Shown: positions 1 to 11,018 of the stretch, piece after piece | How the letters are laid out: the number at the start of each line of letters is the position of its first letter | Numbering within the stretch: the first letter of the stretch is position 1 | Source: Bugulina stolonifera | Taxonomy: Eukaryota; Bryozoa; Gymnolaemata; Cheilostomatida; Bugulidae | Reading direction: 5' to 3' | Assembly: GCA_935421135.1 (NCBI GenBank) | Contig: OW285190.1 | Span: 4,650,001 to 4,714,000 of the forward strand | DNA: 64,000 nucleotides | Made by a program: the position numbers and the translations under genes | The notes under the pieces: model-generated | The model's input: the letters and a program-made list of their open reading frames with translations, nothing else | Told to the model about the DNA's origin: nothing | Database searches by the model: none

Positions 1-503
1 GTATGTTTGTATTTACAAACCTATTAGGCATTCCTTCACACCTTCACGGTTCAATCTAATACATCCATGTATACATATACTCAGTATAGATAAGATAAAG
101 CTATGCCCCACCTGTGCCACCTATGCCTATGTCATTAATATGATAGTTGATAACAAATTTTGATACAATTATTAGTTTAATTTTTGATACAATTAGTCAC
201 GGATTTCGGCTAAATTAGATTTTGAATATGGTCTATGATCCCGCTCTAGCTGCGGTAGGTTGATGCAGGATTTGAACAGCTCATCAGCTTCCAGGCATCA
301 CTCTTTGGACATGTGCCAGAAACATCAGCTGCCTACCTGGCCTTAGCTCTACTCTAACTGTTTGTTATCTCATGTAGAGCTTGACGTAATCTTTTCAAAG
401 CAGCAAATATTGTGTACATCATTATTGTAAAATAAAGGTGCGTGCTATTTGATAGCAGGCGTGTCGAATCCATCTAATATCTGCAGTATTACTGTTTCTG
501 CAG

Positions 504-3500
504 CCTTGGAATGGTACACGACGGGGCTCCAAACAACTGCACTAAAGATGGGAGTATAATGGGATCCTCTCTCGCTACAAACACTGGAACATTCTTCTGG
601 TCAAAGTGTAATCAGCGACAGTTGGACAGTTTCCTAGAGTAAGTCGGTTCTGTCATTTAAACTGTCTCTCTCTTCCATCCTATCTATGAATGTCTTGTTT
701 TGTTTTAGAATGATTATATAACCCAAGTTCTAAGTATATAATATGCACTTAGCTTATGAACCTAGTAGATGTTTGGAATGGCTCACCATATATTAGGTTA
801 TTGGATGGGAATCTCACATCAAACATTCTGTATAGTATCAGCTGCCTCAGCTGTCAGTGCCTCGTTACCTACACATATTTATTGCTGACGTAATGGGTGT
901 TTGTGGCTCTACCGTTATCCATTATACTTCACAGTTGCACTTAGCGCCATTTATCCCTCGATCCAACGTCAAAATTCTTGTTCCAGTACAATTAATAAAT
1001 TATGGTTAATAATTCCCAATACCTCTGTGATTCATTGCTAACTGCATAAAACGGTGCTACATATGCGTCAGCCAATGAGAATGCAGCACTTTATACACCG
1101 CACTTTCGACCCTCACGCTGTTAAATATAATTTGCACCTAACACAATTGACAATATATATTAGTTAATGTAACTTAATAAACACGTTTATTTTCTTGTTT
1201 TCTGAACTCGTCCGATTATATTTTGTATACCCAGTGTTTGGCAGCACTGAATCCTAGTGTGAGATTATATCAACATATTATTAACCTAATTGGTTCTGTT
1301 AGATTAATACTGTGTTACTCCTGCACTGCACTGCAAATAATTGACCTTTTAAAACATCCTTGAACTGAGTACTAAAACTGCGGATATACTGGTTTCTTGT
1401 TTATCATAATTAACTGGTAGATATTTGCTTTTGCCTCTTTTATTTATTCAGAAGGTAATAAGGTGTAAACTGTTACATTATTCTATAAGAAACAGATGTT
1501 CTCTGCATAAACTTAATCCTAGTATTTCATAGCAACCACCGCCATGTTATATATTAGTGGGAATGAAGGATAATTATCTCCCCTTTCAGTCAAACCGGGA
1601 AAAGTCGGGATATCTATGAAGCCTGTGACAATACCAAATCAACACATACAATAATAGTACTATATAGTAATCTATTTCTCTGCCTGTAGGAGCCCACAGT
1701 CTAACTGTCTGCTAGAGGAGGCACCAGTGAAGTCAGAGATGTATAACATGAGTATCACAGAGTTACCCGGCCAGGTCTACAGTGGTGATCAGCAGTGTAA
1801 ACATATCTATGGGCAACATGCTTCTGTCTGCCAGTTCAAACTTTCCAATGTGAGTGTTGGTTGCCTTTATACTGGTCAATATTTGAGTGTGACAGCTCAA
1901 GTACATATACCAGGATTTATTTTATTTAAGGAATTGTCTCCCTTTTCTATTTCTAGTCCCAAGAAGCAGACATATGCAGGTATCTCTGGTGCTATGTTGG
2001 AGGTATGAGATGTGAAACAAAGTTTTTACCTGCGGCTGAGGGAACCCCATGTGATGAGAACAAGGTTAGTGCAGCCAGTAGACTTCCTTTGATGTATTGA
2101 TGTAAAAACAAAAGATATCGACTCCGGTGGGACTCGAACCCACAACCTCCGAATAACATCTAACCATTAGAAGTCCGACGCGCTATCCATTGCGCCACGG
2201 AGCCTACATGGAGGAGGTATTCTGTTGTGTATGTGAAATAAACTACAAATAACAGCACTGTATATATAATCACAGGCTACAATATTGTTGTTCCTCTGTA
2301 TGCAGTGGTGCAGAGAAGGGGAGTGTATACCTGTAAACAAGGAGACCCCCGAGCCTATAGATGGAGGATGGGACGACTGGTCTGCTTGGACTACCTGCAC
2401 TAGAACATGTGGAGGCGGGGTTAAAAGTCGCACCAGACTATGCACAAGTCCAAGGTTAGTTACGTTCAGACTAATAGAATCAAAAGAAGCAATTAAACAG
2501 TGAGGCATTTTGTTGGAGTGATCAGTTTTTGAAAGGAAGAGCTCTCCTGGTCCTGGCACTTGTCTTTAACGTGATATTTCCTTCCACATTTAGCCATATT
2601 TGCTGTTTACAGCCCAAGGTATGGAGGGAAATACTGTGTAGGAGAGAACAAGGAGTTTGACAGATGTAGCATGGAGACATGTGCAGATGGGGAGGAGGCA
2701 TTCAGAGAAATGCAATGTCGACAGTATGACAACGAGCCATTCAGGGGCAGGTACTTCAAGTGGTTTCCTGTGGACAACAGGTACCTATCAGGTGAGTGGC
2801 AACAGATGCAGGTGCCTTTCAGGTTGTAGTTTCACAGCTTCATCGTTATTTATTTGTGTGTAATATATTGGAGATATACCAGTTAGTCCAGTTCTACCAC
2901 TATACCACTATATATGTACATTGTATTCTTGTAGCCATGGATAAATGCAAACTGTTCTGTCGAGCGGAAAGATATAAGTTCTACTTTCAAATGAATGATA
3001 AAGTGATTGATGGGACTCGCTGTGACTATGATAGAGACGATATCTGTATAAATGGAAAATGCCAGGTACGCTACATACTCGCAAATTTCTACATCATAAA
3101 GACTTGGTTCGCTGCTAAAAGCCATATAATTTTCAACACAGTAGGGACTGTATAAATATGATGATGTTATGATAATTTTAGCCTGTGGGTTGCGATGGTA
3201 AGATCTGGTCTGAGGCTAAAGAAGATAAATGTGGAGTGTGTAATGGAGACGGCACTTCCTGTGAAACTATTCGCGGAATGTTTACTGGCCGTGTAACTCC
3301 TCAAAGTAAGTCATGCAGTTTACATCTCATTCTATTGGTCAAAATATGCAATTCAAATATTCAAACACAGCAATAAAAAAAATCGACATGCATAATATAC
3401 ATCCAACTCATGTATATATCGAAGTGTATAATATGAATACATGCATTTATCAAAATTTATTTTGAAATTCATTCAGTGTTGCTGTTGGTAGGCAGAAAGG

Positions 3501-5914
3501 AAAGATTAATTGTGGGCGAGAGCTTTTGCATATGCTATACTAATATCTAATCTCATATTTAGCGGAATTCTGTTTAATTGTTACCATCACTTCTTCTACA
3601 GACTACACGGGATTCCTCACCATCCCTCCTGGATCCAAGAACATACAGATAAAGGAGATGAGGTCATCTTCAAGCTTTATTGCCATCAAATCGCAGAGGA
3701 AATACTACCTGAATGGTGATTGGTCAATGAACTGGCCTGGAGAGTTTAGCTTTGCAGGTTCTAAATTTACATACAACAGGTTATACAGCGGGTTGGAGAC
3801 TGTCTATAGTCCTGGGCCAACCAATGAGAGTCTAGAGATTCAGGTTAGTGTAAGTGGTGACTAGTATACACGACCTCAGCTTCTAGACATAACCATACCA
3901 TTTGAAGTTAGCAGTTTCCAACTGGAAGCTTTTGAATTTATAGCTATATCTGTAGTACCCTGACAAATGTAAAGTTCTAAACAGCTATGCAGTCCATCAA
4001 TTGGCTAATGTTTGAAAATATGTATATAGTTTCATGTTGAAATAAATTATTATAGGCTGATATTAAAAACAATTATTTTTATTTCATTACAATCTGTAAT
4101 CATTTATACAATACTAACCAATGAATTACTTGTTTGTAGATCTTAGCTGTGGGTTCTAATCCAGGAGTGCAGTACGAGTACGTAGTACCCATTGATCCTA
4201 ACCAAGTCCGTTATTCATGGAAGAGTGAGGCTACTAAGTGCAGTGAACAATGTGCTGGAGGTCTTGAAGAGTTATCTGCCACCTGCGTATCTAGCCGAGG
4301 GGAAATTGTTGAAGAAAATAAATGTTCTGCGACAAGGAAACCACTTGTTGGACGATTTAAATGTAACGTACAGCCTTGCCCTGCCAGGTAGGTCACAATC
4401 ATGTTTATCGGTATTCACTATATGATTGATACTTGATAATTTACCAACGGTTCGAGAAAAATCTTAACATCATCAGGAAATAAACAGTCATGTGATTTGT
4501 TGTGTAGGTGGGTGCCTCAGCAATGGTCCTCTTGCACAAGGGAGTGTGGGGGAGGTAAGCAGAGGAGAGACATCTACTGTATGCAGAAGGTAGACCAGGA
4601 AGGAGATAAGAGGGTCAAGAATAAGTACTGTCAAGGAAAGAGACCACCTAAAGCAAGGAGGTGTAACCTTACACCGTGTAAACCACAGTGGTCCGAGGGA
4701 AGATGGTCAGAGGTAAGTCCCAAGTCTTGGACATTTAAATTTATACAGTGGCACTATTTTCTTCTGAAGAAAAATCTATGTGTACACATCATGTATACAT
4801 GTACCAAACTCTATTACAGTGTTCTGCAACGTGTGGAGCAGGTATGCAGAGGCGGGCTGTCTACTGTATGTCCCAATCTCAGAGGAGCTCAGTTATAAGT
4901 GACAGTGCTTGTGGTTCTCAGGCTAAACCTGCAGTGTACAGACGTTGTACTGCTAAAAAGTGTGCTGTAGATTGGTACATCACTGCTTGGTCTCAGGTAG
5001 CTATCCTATCATTGGAAATCCTTAAATACATGGTATCGTATGAGTGTATAATCATCATTTACAAGTGTGCTACGAGTCTCAAATAGTAAAAAATTGAAGC
5101 TCTGTTTTTGCTCTCATGATATTATGTTGGTTGACTCCATATTGACTGCGGTACTCTCTTCCCACAGTGCTCTACTAGCTGCGGTCCTGGTACTCGGAGT
5201 AGACAAGTCGTATGTGTAGACAGAGAAGCTGGCTCTAGCACCAACTCTGTAGTGGAGAGCAAGCTATGTGAACACATTACTAAACCTAACACAACACTCC
5301 TTCAGGACTGCCAACTCACACCATGTGCTAAGTGGTACACTGGACAGTGGTCACAGGTAGGTCAACCATATTACTATTTTACTTCCTGTGTCTGTAACAC
5401 ACGCTGATGGCTCAATGCTTCAGGACTTGAATTAACCTTAGTACCAAACACAAACTATTGAGATCGTATGCTAAATATTTTCTAGAAATCTATTCTAGCT
5501 ATTTATTAAAACCTTTGCTGTATAATGGACAGTGTTGGTAACATGTTGATAATATTGAAGTTTTCCTCATTTTAGTGCTCAGCCACTTGTGGTGCAAGTG
5601 AAAGAAGAAGAAGGGTTGCGTGCAAATCACCAGATGGTTCTGTAACCAATAGCTGTGACAATAATGATAAACCTTCTGAACTACAACGATGTCATTTATC
5701 AGCATGTCCTGCTACTACACCAGTTCTATCAACCACCGAGTTATTTGAAACTACAACTCCTACATTACCACTGATAACGAGAAGACGTACAACTACAGTA
5801 GCATCATCGTGCTTAGACAGCAAGTCATGGTGTCCGTCGCTGTCGAAGTACAGATACTACTGTATGAGACAATATTATCGAGAAGTGTGTTGTCACACGT
5901 GCAATCAGGGGTGA
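504..5914 (+). CDS. ADAMTS: ADAMTS-family secreted metalloprotease, C-terminal part (5' exons outside window)
   Basis: Thirteen exons read in frame: 504-638, 1690-1849, 1957-2064, 2306-2454, 2613-2791, 2935-3065, 3182-3305, 3602-3843, 4140-4387, 4508-4712, 4820-4996, 5168-5356 and 5576-5914 (about 794 residues, stop TGA). Domain order: the end of the metalloprotease domain (LGMVHDG with the third zinc-site His, then an IMGSS Met-turn and a WSKC motif); disintegrin-like region ([22 protein letters not shown]); central thrombospondin repeat ([14 protein letters not shown]); Cys-rich region ([13 protein letters not shown]); spacer; five further TSP1 modules (the first degenerate); a Thr-rich linker; and a six-Cys PLAC domain ending CCHTCNQG. 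Family members cleave extracellular-matrix proteins. The HNxGMxHDG-type active site and PLAC end recall the ADAMTS6/10/16/18 group, but that assignment is inference. The HExxH exon must lie upstream of base 1. Function is certain at family level only. Confidence 0.95.
2119..2204 (-). tRNA. tRNA-Arg (anticodon UCU) with 13-nt intron
   Basis: The reverse strand starts GGCTCCGTGGCGCAATGG and ends CCCACCGGAGTCG. The 7-bp acceptor stem (GGCTCCG with CGGAGTC), 4-bp D stem, TTCGAGT T-loop and discriminator G are all visible. The anticodon loop reads CTTCTA, then an insertion of about 13 nt (ATGGTTAGATGTT), then A38. This is the canonical 37/38 intron position, and the UCU tRNA-Arg carries an intron there in many animals. 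Without the intron the molecule is 73 nt. It lies antisense inside the ADAMTS intron 2065-2305. Internal A and B boxes should give it its own Pol III transcription. Confidence 0.93.
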
Positions 5915-6960
5915 CAATCGTCATAATCCTAGTCCAACGTATTCTCACAATTAACTCACACTCACGTCTGCTACTCGTTACTAGTCAATGTTGTAAGTCA
6001 AATGATGGGATTCCATTTGTTTATAGTCAGCGGGCTGATCACATTCCGGTGTTGTTTACCTACCGTGTACTGTTACCTGCGCTTGCATTAAACTTTGGAC
6101 ATTGTGCAAAACATTTTAGTACTTGAATATTGTTACAATCATTATTGTTTTGTGTATCCATTGAGGTTGTATGAATATTTTAGAGAATTTAAATCAACGA
6201 ATGACTTCCGATCTGAACACTGCTAAATTATTATTTAACTCATGTGTGCGAGTATTTAAATGTACTAGACATCCCAGTAAGTTTATTGATTTTGCTGTAC
6301 TGAGCACAATTCCCTAACAAAGTATCACATGATGTCTGATAAGGCGCTACCTCCCTACTGGGCTCTACTGATACGTTCGAAGAAAACAGATAAAGTTTTA
6401 TTTCATCATGTTTCTCTCTAACCACTCAAGGTATTATAACAGATTCTTTAAGATTTATATTTTGTCAAATTAAATAGTTTTTTTCTAACATGAATATCTG
6501 AAAATTTTTATATTCGATTCTATGATGCTCTATTATTTATTTCTTGTTTTTCCACTTTTGTAGTAGCGAAGTACAATCATATCTCTTCATGTTTTACTTT
6601 GCATACATGTATGAATAACCTACTGCACTACCCTCTCCCTACGAAATCAAGATCCTGTTGTTTGATATGATTTTTAGTAGACATCCAAGTCGAAGCATAA
6701 CAATGTGATATACTTGTATAAAGTTTACCTTGAAGTAACTACATGTAAAAGCTAAAATACTATAGTACTAATATCATTACGTTATACATTAATTATTTAT
6801 TATATGGCCTGTGCTATATATAGTTTAATATTACTTTTGTACAGAAATGTATTGTTATTCTTGTGTATTTTATCTAGTCCACTGTATTTCTTCCTGACTA
6901 TGGTTTTATAATCTACTAAATAATATTACATTATAAATCATACATAACTTGAGTACGTCT

Positions 6961-6966
6961 AATAAA
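6961..6966 (+). terminator. Candidate poly(A) signal of the ADAMTS gene
   Basis: Canonical AATAAA about 1,050 bp after the ADAMTS stop, with TG/T-rich sequence 15-40 bp downstream. No transcript evidence; chosen because it is the first canonical hexamer after the stop that I found. Confidence 0.35.
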
Positions 6967-7197
6967 GTATAAACTCTGGTTGATGCTGACGGTTTATTTT
7001 ATTTGCTGCATAAATTACACTACACTAAACTGCAACAGTAACAGCAATAGGGTATTATCTGAACACTTGCTTGTTGTTGCCTGGTAACACTTATACTGTG
7101 CTCTCACCAAGGATCCACCTCATCTGAGTCTGTAGCTGAGAGTGATATTGTCCTTTCTTATAGTTCAAACATGTCCTGGCAGTGGTCCCATCATATG

Positions 7198-7285
7198 CAC
7201 TAACAAGCTGTTGATCATAATTAGAGGTTGTCCTCTCTCAATTAGGAGAAGACAACTTCTAAATATGATCAATAGCTTATTAGTG
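7198..7285. repeat. Long hairpin repeat (40-bp arms)
   Basis: The left arm at 7198-7237 is matched by the reverse complement of 7246-7285 at about 35 of 40 positions, around an 8-nt loop. The inner arms read AGAGGTTGTCCTCTC and GAGAAGACAACTTCT. Best-preserved member of a dispersed hairpin family seen elsewhere in this window (10074, 28191, 29335, 30736, 33381). Confidence 0.75.
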
Positions 7286-7559
7286 CCCATTGGTTCCATA
7301 CTATCTATACCACCTTACAAATAAAGGACCCCAGGTACTTGAATAAAGCCAGAGGATTTTTAGCTTTTTGCCTATTGTTGTTTTGCTGAATGTTTCATAC
7401 ACCAGTACAGATTTGAGCTTGTACCCAATAGCTTGGGCACATACATGCAGCTACAAGGTACTGCAGCTCTGCAGTTACTCCTTCTTTGGTACCTGCAGCA
7501 GCTACTACTACACATCAGACTACAGTTTACCACAATGACCCCAACCAGTCCTGTCTAGC

Positions 7560-8096
7560 AAGCAGACAAGCTATAGGATAGTTGATTAGTAGGCCTAACA
7601 GCTGCTGCTAAACGATTTGCTAGATGAAGATGTTCATTTAGATTTGGACATCAACAAACTGAAGCCAACAAGATTAACTTTATGGAGTATATACACAAAT
7701 TTCTTCCTATAAGAACCAATATCATGCGATGATTTGTTTGCAGTGGCACTTCCTCTCCAATCATCACTGGCGTCTCCCTCTCCGCTGATTTGGCTACTTC
7801 CACCTCGGCAATCATGCTCTCTCGATCGCCACCAAAAGAATTCCTGGAGTTAGACTGTGTTGCTAAGTCTACTTTAATTTTCTGGCCATTAAAGTTTTAC
7901 CAGGGGATTTTAAAGCGTCTATTGAACTCACCAAACCTGTACCCTTTCATCCATTCATTATCTCCAATCAGCTGGACACTGCTGACTCTTAAATCGCTGA
8001 AGAACCTACCCAAAACTTCATCATCCACATCATCAGACAGGTTACTGACGCACGCTTTGTATGGAGGACTATCTGGCAACTGAGACAAATCAATTT
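7560..8096 (-). pseudogene. Partial eIF4B duplicate (exon 1 plus intron 1), frameshifted
   Basis: The minus strand matches eIF4B exon 1 (15410-15820) and its adjoining intron 1 sequence (down to about 15280). The RRM region reads QLPDSPPYKACVSNLSDDV where the parent has QLPDSPPYKAYVGNLSYDV. A deletion of about 14 nt next to the RNP1 segment and several substitutions break the frame; RNP1 is degraded to KGYRFGEF. Because intron sequence is included (for example the shared GAAGCCAACAAGAT tract and the splice-donor surroundings), it arose by DNA duplication and not by retroposition. It lies 3 kb beyond the 3' end of the intact gene, in the same orientation. No start-to-stop product is expected. 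Confidence 0.85.
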
Positions 8097-10668
8097 CTTA
8101 CCACGTATGTAGATATTCAGTGGCTTAGATTTAATATTGCTGCAGGTAATACATAATGTTCTGAGTTCAAAAGTTGTAGTACATGTACATTGTACATTAT
8201 ATTATATTCTATTTTGGGCCAATGAAGAGATGCCAAAGTCTGTGGGTGTCAAACCTACATACAATCTATGACCACACATGGAGTAGCCATGACTGCAAGG
8301 GTAGATCTGCTAACCACAAGAAGAAATAACTATATGCTCAGCAGGCACAAATCTTGATCTTGTCTACAAGCACACAAATGTCTTAATCGTGATTTCCAGG
8401 TCAATAATTATGTTTTTATGCCATGGAATGGAACAAATAATTCTTTATGTAACAAAATTATAGTATAAATAATAATTATAATCTGCGCACAACATAAAAA
8501 TTTACTTTATATAGAGGGCACCACACTTATTGATAGCATTATGTGGTACTGTGTTAAAGTTTCAGACATGCCTTACAACCATTTGGTCAACACAATGGAA
8601 AGACAAATGCAAGACCATTTATTTCCAGAATTCCTATATTAATATAAATTAGTGCTCATTTAGGTTCACATGTCTGTCGTACTCTTTGTTGGATGCTGCT
8701 AATAATATAATAGACTGCTGGTACAATCTGGAGGGGTGTAATATTATAGTATGTGGTATAATTGGGTGTAGCTTCTCCCAACAGATTGTACCAATACTGC
8801 AATACTACATGCAGCCACCAGCCTAGCTGCTTTCAGTAAACATTCCAAGTTGAAATGCATGAATGAGTTGATGAGTAGCATATTAATGAACAGTTCTTAA
8901 TAACTTGGAGTTGTCTCCTCTTCAATCTTAGAAAAGTTCATGCAAAAAATTCCTTGCTTCATACATACATGTAGATGTACATGTAGTAATTGGCTAGAAC
9001 AAGATAGACAGAGCTTTTCTGTGAATGATCCACATCTTCTCTTGCACTATTTTCTAGTAGAGCAATGTAGACAGATGCCCACACAAGAAAGAGGTCACTA
9101 GTTTCCGTAAAAGTCTAAATCTAAAGGGTATCGCTGAATGACTTGGTAGCACTGCTCTGTCAACAACTCCAACCTGCTCTCTGCTGCCTAGTTGACTGTT
9201 TAGGCACAGCTCAGAGTGTTTTCCAACTAACATCCAGCATATTGTTGGTCACTGGTTTGAAAACCATTATGAGCAGAGTGGCATGTAATGTAGATGTTTA
9301 TAGACACAAACATCATCTTGTGTGAACATCTATTTGCATTACTTGATGCATCATGTTTGTACACAATACATTATATTTATATTATATTGCTAACAGTTGA
9401 CAATTAGTCTATACAATGATTGAAAAAAGAAGATAACTTCTGTTCTCAGTCTTTTAATTTCCTATGATGATTGATTTCAAGTGTATGTCACATAAACTGT
9501 GTAATCAAGCACATTAAGTCTTAGTCAGTGACCAGTGGTACACACCATTATTTTGCCACACCTGTCACCTTACAGGTGTTATAAAATTAGTGAAACTACA
9601 ATACAGTTAGTGCAGGTGCTGCAGTGGTATGCTAAAACTAATCCTAACAAAAGAGTTATTGTCCATTCTTAAGACTGTAGAATGTAGAATATGAATTCTC
9701 AGCTCTATATGGAAGTACACTGTATGTCAGTCCAATCAAAGAAGTAATAATTCCCCTAGTTTCTCTTCTGGTCCAACCTCTACATTTGTTTATTATCCCA
9801 GTAGTAGTTCGACCCCCAGTTAGACTATAGCCAATTGTAAATAGAGCAGAAGCAGAAATGTTTGTCATGGAATGGTTACATGGTGTGAACCTGATTGACT
9901 GCAATGTATAGCTGACTAGTACTTACTACCCCAACTTCTCTTATTGCCGATGGGTCGTGATGTGGTTTTAATTACATGAACATTTACAAGAAACTACATG
10001 TATATCTTCTGTTATTTAGAAGTACATGTACAATATAGGTTGAGAATTCATAAGCTACATACATGTACATGGTATTAATTTATTGTGCTATGAAGTTGTC
10101 CTCTCCTGGCTAATAAAGTTGTTGGGAGAGGATAACTTTATAAATTAATGAGTGCCCAACTCCATTATGGCAGTTGTACCAAGTGCACATACTATTTTCA
10201 TTGCCCGCAGTACAGGTGTTGAGAGAATCTAGATACATTCAGTAAGACTCACAAAACCAAATACTGGTAGAAAACTGTATTACATTATTAAAATAAACAG
10301 AAGTAGTAAATTTAGTGCAGATAAAACACCCACACGAGTGGTCATAGAATACTCATGCTGGAGGATCCTCCAAGGCTGAACAAGAGTCCTAGCAGAAATG
10401 TTTGAAATTTTCCTAAGAAAAATGATCTGAAACTTGGAGTTGGTGGACAAAGCTAGATATCATAAAGTGTATGTGCTCTGTTGCATGGTGCTACATTGAC
10501 TGAGTCAATGAATAAAAAGAATAAATCTACCATTGCACATGCCTGTATTTAGGTATCATACATAAAACTATAAATAGAAGAAAAACAAGGCATCAATGAA
10601 ATCAGAATTCGAGTAGGCATAAGTTTTAGGCTAATTGGATGAATAATTACATAAAAATTAATAAACAT
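8097..10668. other. Intergenic DNA without recognisable gene
   Basis: Only short unconvincing ORFs. Contents seen: many TACATGTA-type palindromes, a single GGAGTTGTCTCCTC arm near 8907, and a hairpin element at 10074-10149. Confidence 0.5.
10074..10149. repeat. Hairpin repeat, second member
   Basis: AAGTTGTCCTCTCC (10093-10106) is answered by GGGAGAGGATAACTT (10124-10138). The outer arms ATTAATTTAT and ATAAATTAAT also pair, with a 9-nt insertion on the left side. AGTGCCCA follows the right arm, as it does at 7282. Confidence 0.6.
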
Positions 10669-10892
10669 TTAATACACCGGCCCCATGCAGCTAAAGCAGT
10701 GTCTCACACACTTGTATACAGATTTACAAAGGAATACTGATTGACGTCCCACATCACTAATGAACCATTGTAACAGTTCCTCGTCTACCGCACTAGCATA
10801 GCACGGCCAGCTATCGCAGTTATGATTATCCACATCTTCTCTCTGACGCATGCGGCACTTTTGAGGAGGAGCTGATGAACTAGAACCCATGA
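10669..10892 (-). CDS. Unidentified Cys-rich small ORF in the eIF4B 3' UTR region
   Basis: Seventy-four codons starting with an ATG at 10892 (MGSSSSAPPQKC) and ending CFSCMGPVY. It has eight cysteines, seven of them in CxxxxxC- or CxxC-like spacing (NCDSWPCY; KCVRHCFSCMG). It lies on the eIF4B strand, 127 bp after the eIF4B stop. Its stop codon overlaps an ATTAAA that could serve as the eIF4B poly(A) signal. It may be a downstream ORF, an alternative last exon or chance. No homology recognised. Confidence 0.25.
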
Positions 10893-11018
10893 GGCACTGA
10901 TAAAATCTGATAGAGGAGATAGGATGGTACACAGGGCCGATGCCAAGTCCCTCAGGAATGAAACGTAACGTACTGCAGGAGAGACGTGACGTGATTTGAG
11001 GGAGTGGGTGAAGCTAAT

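Larger units (their letters stand above)
5915..7559. other. ADAMTS 3' UTR and intergenic DNA
   Basis: No conserved ORF is seen. The first part is presumably ADAMTS 3' UTR. The AATAAA at 6961-6966 is the best candidate poly(A) signal and would give a UTR of about 1.05 kb. The stretch also contains the long hairpin repeat at 7198-7285. Confidence 0.5.

Noticed and set aside
1..503. Upstream ADAMTS exon with the HExxH motif
   Set aside because: No reading frame here gives HExxHxxG ending in the required phase, so the catalytic exon is taken to lie outside the window.
9656..9904. 82-codon minus-strand ORF
   Set aside because: No conserved features, poor composition and no splice context.
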